From contig NZ_JNYV01000015.1 of NCBI RefSeq assembly GCF_000717275.1, positions 1 to 64,000 on the forward strand: a DNA stretch of 64,000 nt. Reading direction: 5' to 3'. A program made the translations under genes and the position numbers. The stretch is from Kitasatospora arboriphila. Lineage in GTDB: Bacteria > Actinomycetota > Actinomycetes > Mycobacteriales > Mycobacteriaceae. The notes below the pieces were generated by a model. It searched no databases. It was not told the origin of the DNA and saw nothing but the letters and a program-made list of their open reading frames with translations. This document shows, one piece after another, positions 1 to 7,853 of this stretch. How positions within the stretch are numbered: the first letter of the stretch is position 1; every line of letters begins with the position of its first letter.

Positions 1-114
1 GCGATCGAGATCGCCGAACTCACCACTCGCGAGGACCTCATCGAGTTTCAACATCTCGAAGAGGTTGAACTGGAGGTCGCGGAGATTGCTCTTGTAATGG
101 GTAGAACTCGGCAT
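1..114 (-). CDS. acyl-CoA dehydrogenase, N-terminal fragment (runs off window)
   Basis: Reading leftward from an ATG at 114 gives 38 codons open to the window edge. They begin MPSSTHYKSNLRDLQFNLFE and continue with a DEVL...GEFGDLD stretch. This matches the N-terminus of actinobacterial FadE-type acyl-CoA dehydrogenases, which typically start with a (S/T)HYKSNxRDxxFNLFE block followed by an acidic 'F/Y-x-D-x-D' segment. These are flavoenzymes that introduce the alpha-beta double bond in acyl-CoA beta-oxidation. FAD and substrate residues lie outside the window, so substrate range cannot be judged. No strong Shine-Dalgarno is seen; an A/G-rich AAAGAAACG lies about 10 nt upstream. Confidence 0.72.
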   Translation of the reverse strand, partial: MPSSTHYKSNLRDLQFNLFEMLKLDEVLASGEFGDLDR

Positions 115-215
115 CGTGCATTCGTTTCTTTAATGAGTGTCCGTATGCGGCATCAGCATTGACACCGAATCGACATGAGGCACCGACCATCAACGGGCAC
201 TGAGCGCGACAGGGA

Positions 216-237
216 GCCGTTCGCCTGGACGAACGGC
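216..237 (-). terminator. hairpin terminator downstream of the wHTH gene
   Basis: An 8-bp perfect inverted repeat (GCCGTTCG/CGAACGGC) with a 6-nt loop lies about 24 nt beyond the stop of the gene at 261-557. No U-tract follows, as is common in actinobacteria. It separates that gene from the acyl-CoA dehydrogenase. Confidence 0.5.
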
Positions 238-260
238 AAAGCGGGTGTGTGGTCAGGCTT

Positions 261-557
261 CTAGTAGGGGGCGTTCTGCTGGTGGAGCGTGCGTGTCCAC
301 CGCGCCCGGTAACCGACCGAGGTTCTTTTGACCAAGCCCAGGTCTTGGAGACGCGAGAGAGCAGTGTTGATAGTCGCTCGCGACAGGTTGGCGATTCTGG
401 CGTCGAGCTCCTTGACGAGCAGGCCATGGCCAGCGTCATCGAGTTCGTTGAGGGCCAGGATCACGACATCGTTGGCATACATCCAGGACGGATACTGTTT
501 GGCCTGCAGCGCCGCCGCGGTGGCGACGTGAGTATGTCTGGCTGTGCTTGAAACCAC
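261..557 (-). CDS. small winged-helix transcriptional regulator
   Basis: The protein has 98 aa from a GTG start, with a GGGGG Shine-Dalgarno about 6 nt upstream. Residues about 28-80 read as a winged helix: NDVVILALNEL (helix 1), LLVKELDARI (helix 2), SRATINTALSRLQDLGLV (recognition helix) and KRTSVGYRARW (wing). This is the MarR/replication-initiator-like arrangement in which RATI-N-ALSRL-x-LGLV forms the recognition helix and wing entry. There is no ligand-binding extension, so it is probably a minimal DNA-binding regulator. It lies downstream of the GT2 gene on the same strand, but a strong terminator separates them, so they are probably not co-transcribed. Target unknown. Confidence 0.65.
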   Translation of the reverse strand: MVSSTARHTHVATAAALQAKQYPSWMYANDVVILALNELDDAGHGLLVKELDARIANLSRATINTALSRLQDLGLVKRTSVGYRARWTRTLHQQNAPY

Positions 558-573
558 GAGAACCCCCGAACCG

Positions 574-607
574 AGAGGTGGGCGCGCGTCGTTGCGCGCC
601 CACCTCT
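574..607. terminator. strong hairpin terminator after the GT2 gene
   Basis: A perfect 14-bp stem (AGAGGTGGGCGCGC and its complement) with loop GTCGTT starts 6 nt past the GT2 stop codon. The stem is GC-rich with no clear T-run on either side, the actinobacterial stem-only type. It insulates the GT2 gene from the wHTH gene. Confidence 0.75.
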
Positions 608-612
608 ACGAC

Positions 613-1560
613 TTAAACTGCTGTTTCCTGATCCACTGTTGCTGCGGTGTCCACCAGCATGGCCGTGAGGCTTTCGGTGGTGATGGCGGCAGGCTGAGAT
701 GCCACCGGCACGGCCACGGTGACGGCGACCGGTGACTGAGTCGTCAAAGTCTTAACTGGCTCGAGGTCGGCTGTGTGCGCCGGGCGAACCTTGCGTGTGC
801 TGCGGCGGTGGGAGCGCCATTCGGCGAAAATGGTGCGCAGAACACGGATTCCGTCCGATACGGCATTGAGGTTGCTGACGCCGTGCATGCGGTCACGTTC
901 GTAGCTACCTACCTCAGCAATGTCGAGGCCGGCAGCAGCGACCCGCACGTTGATGAGGGTTTCGATCTCAAAGCCGTCACCCCACTGCGGTCCGGTAGCA
1001 CTGGTCGCCGGTAGCTCGAAGACGTCCATGGCGTCGCGCCAGAATGCGTTGTATCCGTAGCACAGGTCCGAGTAGTGGGTACGGAACAGAATGTTCACGA
1101 TGGCGTTCAGGCCGAAGTTTCCGATGCGCCGCATGAAGGTGATGTCGCTCGATCCACCGCCCTGGATGAACCGGGAGCCCTTCGCGAAGTCCGCGCCGGC
1201 CACGAGGACGCCAACATAACGAGGAATCTCGGCAGGGTCAGTGGAGCAGTCGGCGTCGATCATGACGATGATGTCGCCGGTCGCCTTCTCGAAACCGCAT
1301 GCCAGAGCGTTGCCTTTGCCTTTGCGTGTCTGTTGAACGATCACCGCATCGGGCCACGTTTGACGCGCAACTTCAACGGTGTTGTCCGTGGAGTTGCCAT
1401 CGACGAAGACGATCTCATCGATGCCTGCGGGCATGCGGGCTGCTACGTGAGGCAGATTCGCGGCCTCATTCATGGCCGGGATGATGACGGTGATTCGAGG
1501 AGTTTTCGTCGTGTTCAACGGAAGACTGACGACTTTGCGGTCATTGGCTGATGTGCCCAT
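613..1560 (-). CDS. GT2 family glycosyltransferase (dolichol-phosphate-mannose-synthase-like)
   Basis: The protein has 315 aa. The N-terminal GT-A fold is clear: ITVIIPAMNEAANLP (nucleotide-binding strand), IDEIVFVDGNSTDNT, a GKGNAL loop, and IIVMIDADCSTDP holding the DxD metal motif (D-A-D). The segment DLCYGYNAFWR is typical of the bacterial DPM1-like GT2 subgroup that transfers sugars onto polyprenyl-phosphate or nascent glycolipids. The last 65 residues are low-complexity Thr/Val-rich, without a clear transmembrane anchor. It is transcribed away from the pyruvyl-transferase gene across a 600-bp intergenic region. Role: a sugar-transfer step of the envelope polysaccharide locus; donor and acceptor are not deducible. 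Confidence 0.85.
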   Translation of the reverse strand: MGTSANDRKVVSLPLNTTKTPRITVIIPAMNEAANLPHVAARMPAGIDEIVFVDGNSTDNTVEVARQTWPDAVIVQQTRKGKGNALACGFEKATGDIIVMIDADCSTDPAEIPRYVGVLVAGADFAKGSRFIQGGGSSDITFMRRIGNFGLNAIVNILFRTHYSDLCYGYNAFWRDAMDVFELPATSATGPQWGDGFEIETLINVRVAAAGLDIAEVGSYERDRMHGVSNLNAVSDGIRVLRTIFAEWRSHRRSTRKVRPAHTADLEPVKTLTTQSPVAVTVAVPVASQPAAITTESLTAMLVDTAATVDQETAV

Positions 1561-2166
1561 GAGAATCTTTCTCTACTGTTCGTGGGCATGCCTAGAACGC
1601 GGCCGCCAACGCGGGACGAGCTTGGTGGGTGGTGGTGTGACAGGCGTTGTCACTGTCTACGTTGACGAATCCCCTACGGAGTAAAAGCAATCCATCGGTA
1701 CTAGACGAAAGGCGTATCGTGCGGGCGCCGTATGGCGTTACCTCTTTCGGGGAAAACTTACGACTGTGACCCATATCACTGTTTGAGATGGCAGTCAGTA
1801 ATTATGAGTTAGATTGTCACCTGCCAAAAGTGCCCTGTCCACACGAAACGGACCGTTCATCTCTTTGCACTACGCAGAGTGCACGCGAAGCGCCCCACCT
1901 GGGCGTCTTCACCCCCAGTCAGCACGTATTCAATTGCGCCGCAACGTGGACCACGAGTACCAGCCGCAAACCTTCTCCGGCACTAAGGATCTGACCGTCA
2001 GAATCAGATCTGAACGCCACGACGGCGCGGATGATCGTCACGGTCATAACTCTTGCGCCAGGCGAAGTAACAATAGGCTGACACCCACCGACGTTCCACG
2101 TGATGTGCAGGGCAGATCAGCCGAATTGATTTGATACTGAACATTTCCGATGAAGGGAATCAATCA
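1561..2166. promoter_or_regulatory. divergent intergenic region with inverted repeat
   Basis: About 600 bp separate the divergent GT2 (613-1560) and pyruvyl-transferase (2167) genes. At 1637-1653 there is GTGACA-ggcgt-TGTCAC, a perfect 6+6 inverted repeat that could be an operator near the GT2 promoter. A further AT-richer stretch lies around 1750-1810. No convincing gene is present. The polysaccharide locus is probably controlled from here. Confidence 0.4.
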
Positions 2167-3159
2167 ATGGCCGAGGAGGCCCAAGGCGCCGCGTTCACTG
2201 CGGAGTTACGTAAGCAGGTTGTCACCGGTCTAGGGCACATGTTCGGTGACACCGAGTCGAGTGTGTGGGTAGATTTTTCTGATCACTCCAACGTTGGCGA
2301 CTCTGCGATATGGCTGGGGCAAGTTCAAGTGATGCAGGAGCTAGGAATCGACATCGCTGCCGTTGTTCCCACCGCCGCGTGCACCCTGGCAGTCATCGAG
2401 CCAACGTTGAGGCGGTTTCCTGACGCAACGGTCGGCATTCAGGGCGGCGGGAACTTCGGCGGCCTGTACAGCAATCACCATCAAGCACGGCTGGCCGGCC
2501 TGCAGGCAAGCGCAAACCGAACAGTCGTGCAGGCCCCCCAATCGGTGCATTTTGTAAGCGACGCAGCCAAGAGCGAGCTCCAGCAGGCGTGCAGGGCGCC
2601 CGGCCGCCTTGCCACTGCCGTGCGCGATGAGTTCAGCCTCGAGCGAATGCGAGACCTGGACCCCGCGGCAATTCTGGTGCCTGACGTCGCACACTGCATC
2701 GCCCCTCTTACAGTTCCGCCCCCAGTCAAAGCTGTCCAGATCCTGCGGCGAACAGACCGCGAAGCCCCTCCCGCGCAGACGACTGATCTTCAAGGCAACC
2801 GCGACTGGCTACGCGATGACCGCCTGCAATGGCTGGCATGGGGCGCACGATCGGCTACCTACCGGGTACCGGCCGGACGGTCGGCCTTTAGCCACGTTCC
2901 CCCTGCGGTCTACACCCGTATCGCGCAGCGCCGAGTGTCTCGCGGGGTGGCCTACCTGTCCAAAGGGCAGACGATCGTGACCGACCGCCTACACGCGATG
3001 ATTCTGGGATTGCATATCGGTCGGCGCGTCATCGCGGTCGACAACGCCATCGGCAAGTTGCGCGCCTACCACCACACGTGGCTCGAACCGTTGGGGGCGC
3101 CAGTCACATTCGCCGACAGCTGGAACGACGCTTTACGTTTGGCGCGGAGTGAAAACTAG
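2167..3159 (+). CDS. polysaccharide pyruvyl transferase family protein
   Basis: The protein has 330 aa. The ATG at 2167 is chosen because GAAGGG lies 8 nt upstream; a TTG at 2131 is in frame but lacks a site. Family landmarks: SDHSNVGDSAIW near the N-terminus (phosphate-binding-like N-x-GD loop), VGIQGGGNFGGLY, TVVQAPQSVHF, and near the C-terminus VTDRLHAMILGLH followed by VIAVDNAIGKL. These are the WcaK/CsaB-type motifs of enzymes that add ketal pyruvate to sugars of exopolysaccharides, although some family members do other chemistry. It overlaps the flippase gene by 11 bp, so the pair is translationally coupled. A diverged paralogue is at 16108-17112. Confidence 0.83.
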   Translation: MAEEAQGAAFTAELRKQVVTGLGHMFGDTESSVWVDFSDHSNVGDSAIWLGQVQVMQELGIDIAAVVPTAACTLAVIEPTLRRFPDATVGIQGGGNFGGLYSNHHQARLAGLQASANRTVVQAPQSVHFVSDAAKSELQQACRAPGRLATAVRDEFSLERMRDLDPAAILVPDVAHCIAPLTVPPPVKAVQILRRTDREAPPAQTTDLQGNRDWLRDDRLQWLAWGARSATYRVPAGRSAFSHVPPAVYTRIAQRRVSRGVAYLSKGQTIVTDRLHAMILGLHIGRRVIAVDNAIGKLRAYHHTWLEPLGAPVTFADSWNDALRLARSEN

Positions 3160-4531
3160 ACCCGCCGATGTCGGCGGCCGCCATCGCCGGCTTGACGACA
3201 ACAACGACGATCTAGCTGCACCGAAGTTGCCCTATCCGGCGAGTGCGCCGCCAACTCGTAGCGCTGACGAACTGCGGCCGCCCGGTGGTTCACGCAATCT
3301 GGCGATCAACTCGGTATCCCTGGTGGTTGCCGCACTCGCCAATGCCGCTCTCGGCCTCATTTTCTGGGCGGCCATTGCGAAGCTGTTCGAACCGACGGTT
3401 GTGGGTGCAGCATCGGCAGTTATCACCTCGTGCGTGGCGGGTTCTGCGCTGTCGAACTTGTCGATCGGCGCGATGTTTGAGCGGTTTTTGCCATTGACCG
3501 GCGACCGCCGTAGAACCTACGCGGTGGGTGGGTTCGCTACCGCCGGTCTGTCAGCGTTGGCTGTCGGGGTGGTATTGGGTGCCGGTCTGTATCTCATCGG
3601 AGGTGTGCTGACCTCGGCCTGGCAGATCGCCTCGGTCGCGTTGTGGGTACTTGTCCTGGGCTACTTCAGCCTGTCTGATCAGTTGGCGAACGCATTGGGC
3701 GTGGGAAGGTGGGCGGCGGCGAAGAACATCTCGCATGCCACCGCGAAATTGGTGATGGTCAGCGTCCTGGGCATACTCGGTGTGACTCAGTCGGACACAA
3801 TCGTATTGTCGTGGATGGTTCCGGCGGCGGTCGCCGTAGCTGTGCTTCTGACTGTGCTGTATCGGCGTGCGGGAAAACCGGCCACCGTCTCGTCACCGGC
3901 GATCGGACCGCTTCCCTCGCGACCTGAGCTGGCGCGTTACTTCGTGTCCTCGTACGTATTGGTGGCTCTGAACTCGCTGGCACCCACCGTCGTGCCGCTG
4001 GCGATCGTCGCTCTGCTCGATACAGAAGCGAACGCGTACTTCGCGGTGACCTGGGCCATGGTGGGCGCGATCTTCATCTTGATGGCCATGCTCATTGGCC
4101 CGTTCGTGGCTGAGGTGGCCACCGATTTTACGAACGCGCCCAAACTCATTCGCACCTTTGCGACGTTGATCGTGGTGATCACCGTCGGCGGAGCCGCGGC
4201 GCTCGTGCTGGTTGGACCATTCCTCCTGAGCTACCTCGGCCAGGACTACCGCTCGCAGGGCATGACACTGCTGATTTTGGGTGCGGCTACGTTGCCGTTT
4301 ATGGCGATCAACATCTTCTATGCCGCCTTGGCTCGGTTGCGCCAGCGACTCGGTCTCGCAATCGTCGGCAGAGTCCTGGCTGCACTCGGCGCCATTGGCG
4401 GCGCGTTCATTCTGGTCGCCGACCTGGGCATTGCCGGCGCAGGCTATGCATACCTCGCTGGTGAAGCCGTGTCAGCGACGCTCCTGATCATTCCGTTGTG
4501 GCGCTTGCTCCGTGGGCCAACGCGGACCTGA
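3149..4531 (+). CDS. Wzx-like polysaccharide flippase (MATE/MVF superfamily)
   Basis: The protein has 460 aa from a GTG start inside the end of the pyruvyl-transferase gene. A cytosolic N-terminus of about 45 residues precedes 12 or more hydrophobic segments, beginning LAINSVSLVVAALANAALGLIFW. The motif around FWAAIAKLFEPTVVGAASAV is typical of oligosaccharide flippases, in which the first two helices form the gate. It probably moves undecaprenyl-linked repeat units across the membrane. It is paralogous to 13476-14774: both keep the FWAA-x-A/G-x-L/L-Y/F-x-P-x-x-x-GAASA pattern and an ERFLPL segment. The 3' end overlaps the convergent DUF998 gene by 60 bp. Confidence 0.83.
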   Translation: MKTRPADVGGRHRRLDDNNDDLAAPKLPYPASAPPTRSADELRPPGGSRNLAINSVSLVVAALANAALGLIFWAAIAKLFEPTVVGAASAVITSCVAGSALSNLSIGAMFERFLPLTGDRRRTYAVGGFATAGLSALAVGVVLGAGLYLIGGVLTSAWQIASVALWVLVLGYFSLSDQLANALGVGRWAAAKNISHATAKLVMVSVLGILGVTQSDTIVLSWMVPAAVAVAVLLTVLYRRAGKPATVSSPAIGPLPSRPELARYFVSSYVLVALNSLAPTVVPLAIVALLDTEANAYFAVTWAMVGAIFILMAMLIGPFVAEVATDFTNAPKLIRTFATLIVVITVGGAAALVLVGPFLLSYLGQDYRSQGMTLLILGAATLPFMAINIFYAALARLRQRLGLAIVGRVLAALGAIGGAFILVADLGIAGAGYAYLAGEAVSATLLIIPLWRLLRGPTRT

Positions 4532-5224
4532 GTACACGCTGGGGGGCGATGCAATTCGGGGCTGTGCCTGCCGGGCCGCGCCGTACAGGGCGCACGCCAA
4601 CGCCACGATGCTCAGCAGAGTCGAATACACCAGGAACCGCTGCACAAGACCACGAGCGTCGTCGAGGTTGGTTTCGGCCAGACCTGAGGCGTGGACCACC
4701 CAACTTGAGCTGGCGATGAGCCCAAACAGTAAGGCCACGATCCCGGCGGGTGACGGTCGGGTTTGACGCACCACGTGAGCGCTCGCGATCACCAACGTAA
4801 CCGGTGTGGAAGCAAAGAAGATGTTCGCAGCCAGCGAGTGAAGCACGACATGTGAGTCCAAAGGTAAAAACGCCAATCCGACCAAGCCGGCAGCGCCAAC
4901 AACCAGAAGAGCTGCCACCACGGCATCGAGTGCACCGCTTCGCGCCCAACAGATCGCGCCCACCGCCAACGACAGCCCGGCCACAGCGATCGACGCGTTC
5001 ATCAGCCACGATAAGTTCACACAACCGGCCAGTGCACTGCACTGACCGGTGCCAAGTTCACTGATGAATTGTCCGCTCCGCGAATATCTTCCACGCCACC
5101 CGGCGATCACGATCGTCTCGACAACGAAGACCTGCAGCATCGATATCCATAAGATGGCGGCCACACGCGCTGCACCCGGTATCCGTGGTGGCGTCCCCGG
5201 ATGTAGATGGCGGGGTGCGGACAT
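4472..5224 (-). CDS. DUF998 family integral membrane protein
   Basis: The protein has 250 aa with about six hydrophobic helices. Recognisable DUF998 features are a first helix with a following YSRSGQFISELGTG segment and a later SHVVLHSLAANIFF helix carrying a conserved His pair. The family is uncharacterised and often found near lipid or polysaccharide genes. The start lies 2 bp after the stop of the upstream acyltransferase (5227-6489), so the two form an operon. That linkage suggests a membrane-associated role in acylating or handling a glycolipid, which is inference only. Confidence 0.72.
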   Translation of the reverse strand: MSAPRHLHPGTPPRIPGAARVAAILWISMLQVFVVETIVIAGWRGRYSRSGQFISELGTGQCSALAGCVNLSWLMNASIAVAGLSLAVGAICWARSGALDAVVAALLVVGAAGLVGLAFLPLDSHVVLHSLAANIFFASTPVTLVIASAHVVRQTRPSPAGIVALLFGLIASSSWVVHASGLAETNLDDARGLVQRFLVYSTLLSIVALACALYGAARQAQPRIASPPSVYSGPRWPTEQAPQRNDQERR

Positions 5225-5226
5225 TG

Positions 5227-6489
5227 TTAAAGATCCTTGGCTGACAGCAGCCGTACCGGGTCAGAGACAGCGTTCGTCATTGCCTTCTGAATCACGTCGG
5301 CAGAGAACACGTTGTGGTGAAAGCATGCTGTGTCGGTGGCCCCACCGGTCAATCGACCGCTGGTGAAGGTCACTGCCTCAGGTGTGGGGGAGTCAACCAT
5401 GGCGCAGTACTGCCGCTGTGCGGGATCAGTGGTCGTCCACCCAATAGCTTCGAGTTGTGGTGCGTTACCCATGTCAGTGAACGCCATCTTCGGACGAGGA
5501 GATGCCGGCGCCTGCGATGGTCCGGCATCAGCGTTGTGCGACCGGGTCAGGCGACGACTCATGGCCACCTTGGCGGCAGTGACCGCGAGGTTCGCAGCGG
5601 GTCTGCCTTGCGCCGCTACCGATCGCATAGCAGCGGCCAACTGCAGTGGATCGCCCGGATTGTCCAGGGGCACTTCCAAACCCGCAGCGAAGTTCGACAG
5701 GACGTGGGCCTCCTGCGGTAGGTACCGCCGGCCATCAAACAGAATGTGCACCGTTCGATACGGGTCAAGACCGACTTCACGCAACGCGCGCACTTTGGCC
5801 GCCATCAACAATGCGGCCGTCGACGTCTTCAAGTTGTTGGATTTTTTCCACGCCGCCAATTCCGCGAGCGTGTCAGCGGTGCCACGCGCATAGGCGGCAG
5901 TCGGGGCGGGGGTCCACGGGACCGTCGCTGGCTGCGACTGCTCGACGGGCGACTTCTTCGTTATCTCCAGAGGCAGCCGCGGGTTGGCCTTAATCGCTCC
6001 CAGCAGAGCTTGAGGTAGCGCGCGCGCCCGAGCCGGCGGCTGCTGCTGCCAAGCGGGTATGACGCCGGCACGAGTGGCATCTGTCAACGCAAGGCTCAGG
6101 TCCAACGTCAACCGGCCGTCGCCCAGTCCATGCTCGAGGAACACAAACAGCCGATCACCGGCGATGGTGACCCAGATCGGCAAAGACGTGTCCCGCTCAG
6201 CGATCAATCGCGTCATGGTGGCGGACAAGTCCTCATCACTGACTGGATCAATCTCGGTAATTGAGCGAAGCAACCGCCGAGGATCGAAGCGCCATTTCGT
6301 CGTCGTTGGGTCAGCGACCAACCCGACGCGGCCCTGGGGGCCGCTGCGCGACAGCGTTTCCAAGGCCGCAATCAGCCCCTCTCGCCCACCGAACTCAACG
6401 GGCCCGTATGCGGACAGAGTCCATGATCCAGCGCGCGCAACATCGAGATTCGAAACGCGATAAGTCGTAGATGGCGTGCGATCGGCCAT
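5227..6489 (-). CDS. condensation-domain / PapA-like acyltransferase
   Basis: The protein has 420 aa. The catalytic-type motif HxxxDG is seen as FLEHGLGDGR, the general-base His of the CoA-dependent acyltransferase/condensation superfamily that includes mycobacterial PapA proteins. Supporting features are the N-terminal strand (WTLSAYGPVEFGG) and the late LSNFAAGLEVPL and PKMAFTDMGNAP segments typical of the second half of such folds. The predicted reaction is acyl transfer from CoA or a carrier protein to a hydroxyl of a sugar or lipid. Within this locus the likely substrate is a trehalose- or polysaccharide-type glycolipid, but nothing in the sequence fixes it. It is divergent from the GT4 gene and forms an operon with the DUF998 gene. 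Confidence 0.72.
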   Translation of the reverse strand: MADRTPSTTYRVSNLDVARAGSWTLSAYGPVEFGGREGLIAALETLSRSGPQGRVGLVADPTTTKWRFDPRRLLRSITEIDPVSDEDLSATMTRLIAERDTSLPIWVTIAGDRLFVFLEHGLGDGRLTLDLSLALTDATRAGVIPAWQQQPPARARALPQALLGAIKANPRLPLEITKKSPVEQSQPATVPWTPAPTAAYARGTADTLAELAAWKKSNNLKTSTAALLMAAKVRALREVGLDPYRTVHILFDGRRYLPQEAHVLSNFAAGLEVPLDNPGDPLQLAAAMRSVAAQGRPAANLAVTAAKVAMSRRLTRSHNADAGPSQAPASPRPKMAFTDMGNAPQLEAIGWTTTDPAQRQYCAMVDSPTPEAVTFTSGRLTGGATDTACFHHNVFSADVIQKAMTNAVSDPVRLLSAKDL

Positions 6490-6683
6490 GGGTCAACACC
6501 CTTAGAGTCGGCGCAACGGGGCGCAGGTCAACGGAGAACTTTCACACACTGAATCGGCCATCAGGTGCGAGATGGAGTGTATTGCTATGTTGGCCACGAC
6601 GCGGCACAAGGGCTGCTGCGTGCTCAGGATCACTTTCAATCGCCCACAATCCGGTCCCGCGATCGCCGAACACGGAGTCTTTG

Positions 6684-7853
6684 TTGCTAGATGTTCTTGC
6701 GTTGACGTTGTCGGAGAAACCAGTTGGCACTGATCACAGCCTCCGCAATCTCGCCCTGCCACTTAAGGCAATGAATATCCACGTGACGTTGGCTGGTCCC
6801 CCGGATACTGCTCTGCAGCAGTGGTGGACCAAAGCCGGATTGTGGTACTTGCCCCTCGAGATGGCTCCGCGGTCGGGATTTCGGCCCAGCGGGAAATCCG
6901 GATACCTGCCTGTGCGACAGATCGCCGGCCAAGTACCGCGAACGGCGGCGTCGGTACGAGCCATCGGACGAGCAGCCCGAGATTTTGATGTCATCCATTC
7001 CAACTGGCTCTTCAGCCATATCGATGCCGCCATAGCGGGCCGGCTGACCCGCACACCGGTCGTTCTCGAGCTTCATGACCTAGTCCCAGAAGGTCCCGGC
7101 CGGCACGCGGTGAGCGCGGCCGTGTCGACGGCGACACACAGCGTGGCCGTCAGTCGTGCAGTGAAGAGGCAGTTGACCTCCACGGCCCAACGACGGACTT
7201 CTGTCATCCATCAAGGGGTCGACGGGGACCGGTTCCATCCATCACCGAGCCATGATCACGACGTGCGCCAACTACTCAGCGACGGCAATCCCACCCGCTT
7301 TCTGTGCGCGGTGATTGGCAGACAAGATCCGAACAAGGGTCTGCACACCGCGATTGAAGCGGTGGCCCAGTTGCGGCACGCAGACCTGGACGTACACCTA
7401 GCGCTCGTCGGTGCGCCAGGGGAGGATTCCGGCGACTACCAACAACAGATGCGCCAACTAGCGCAACAGCGCCTCGGATCTGCACACACCTTTCTCGACC
7501 ATGTGACCGATGTCTCACGACTGCTTAACTCTGTAGATGCTGTGCTCGTACCGTCAGTCGATGAGCCCTTTGGTCTGATTGCCCTGGAGGCCCAGGCAAC
7601 CGGCTGTCCCGTAATCGCCAGCGACAGTGGAGGATTGCCCGAGTTCGTTCGCCATGATGAAACCGGGCTTATAGCGAGAACTGACGATGCCGATTCTTTC
7701 GCCAACGCCCTACGAATCCTGGTAACCAACCGACCAGTTGCCGAGCGACTCAGTAACAATGCGCGCGCGGCGACCGAAAAGACTTATCGCATACAGCAAC
7801 GTGCTGACGCGTTCGCCCTGCTCTATCAAAAAGCAGTTAAAGGATCTCAATGA
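6684..7853 (+). CDS. GT4 family glycosyltransferase
   Basis: The protein has 389 aa if it starts at the TTG at 6684, 6 nt after a GGAG. The frame is open far upstream (to 6471) but that part has no GT4-like sequence and overlaps the divergent gene. GT-B fold features: DHSLRNLALPLKAMNIHVT near the N-terminus (GT-B entry loop), FDVIHSNW, a central CAVIGRQDPNKGLHTAIEA (phosphate/nucleotide loop), and the retaining E-x7-E motif EPFGLIALEA followed by GCPVIASDSGGLPE. Transfers an NDP-sugar with retention. Its stop overlaps the next gene's start by 4 bp (ATGA), beginning a tightly coupled operon to 12431. Confidence 0.85.
   Translation: MLDVLALTLSEKPVGTDHSLRNLALPLKAMNIHVTLAGPPDTALQQWWTKAGLWYLPLEMAPRSGFRPSGKSGYLPVRQIAGQVPRTAASVRAIGRAARDFDVIHSNWLFSHIDAAIAGRLTRTPVVLELHDLVPEGPGRHAVSAAVSTATHSVAVSRAVKRQLTSTAQRRTSVIHQGVDGDRFHPSPSHDHDVRQLLSDGNPTRFLCAVIGRQDPNKGLHTAIEAVAQLRHADLDVHLALVGAPGEDSGDYQQQMRQLAQQRLGSAHTFLDHVTDVSRLLNSVDAVLVPSVDEPFGLIALEAQATGCPVIASDSGGLPEFVRHDETGLIARTDDADSFANALRILVTNRPVAERLSNNARAATEKTYRIQQRADAFALLYQKAVKGSQ

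Noticed and set aside
38..439. A minus-strand frame spanning 38-439 as a gene
   Set aside because: Arg/Ser/Pro-rich composition, overlaps the wHTH gene in another frame and the acyl-CoA dehydrogenase start; no ribosome site.
1814..2134. Plus-strand frame upstream of the pyruvyl-transferase gene
   Set aside because: Composition not protein-like and the real start with GAAGGG at 2167 explains the region.
6471..6683. N-terminal extension of the GT4 gene
   Set aside because: The extension has no GT4 similarity, overlaps the divergent acyltransferase start, and a GGAG plus TTG at 6684 gives a normal N-terminus.
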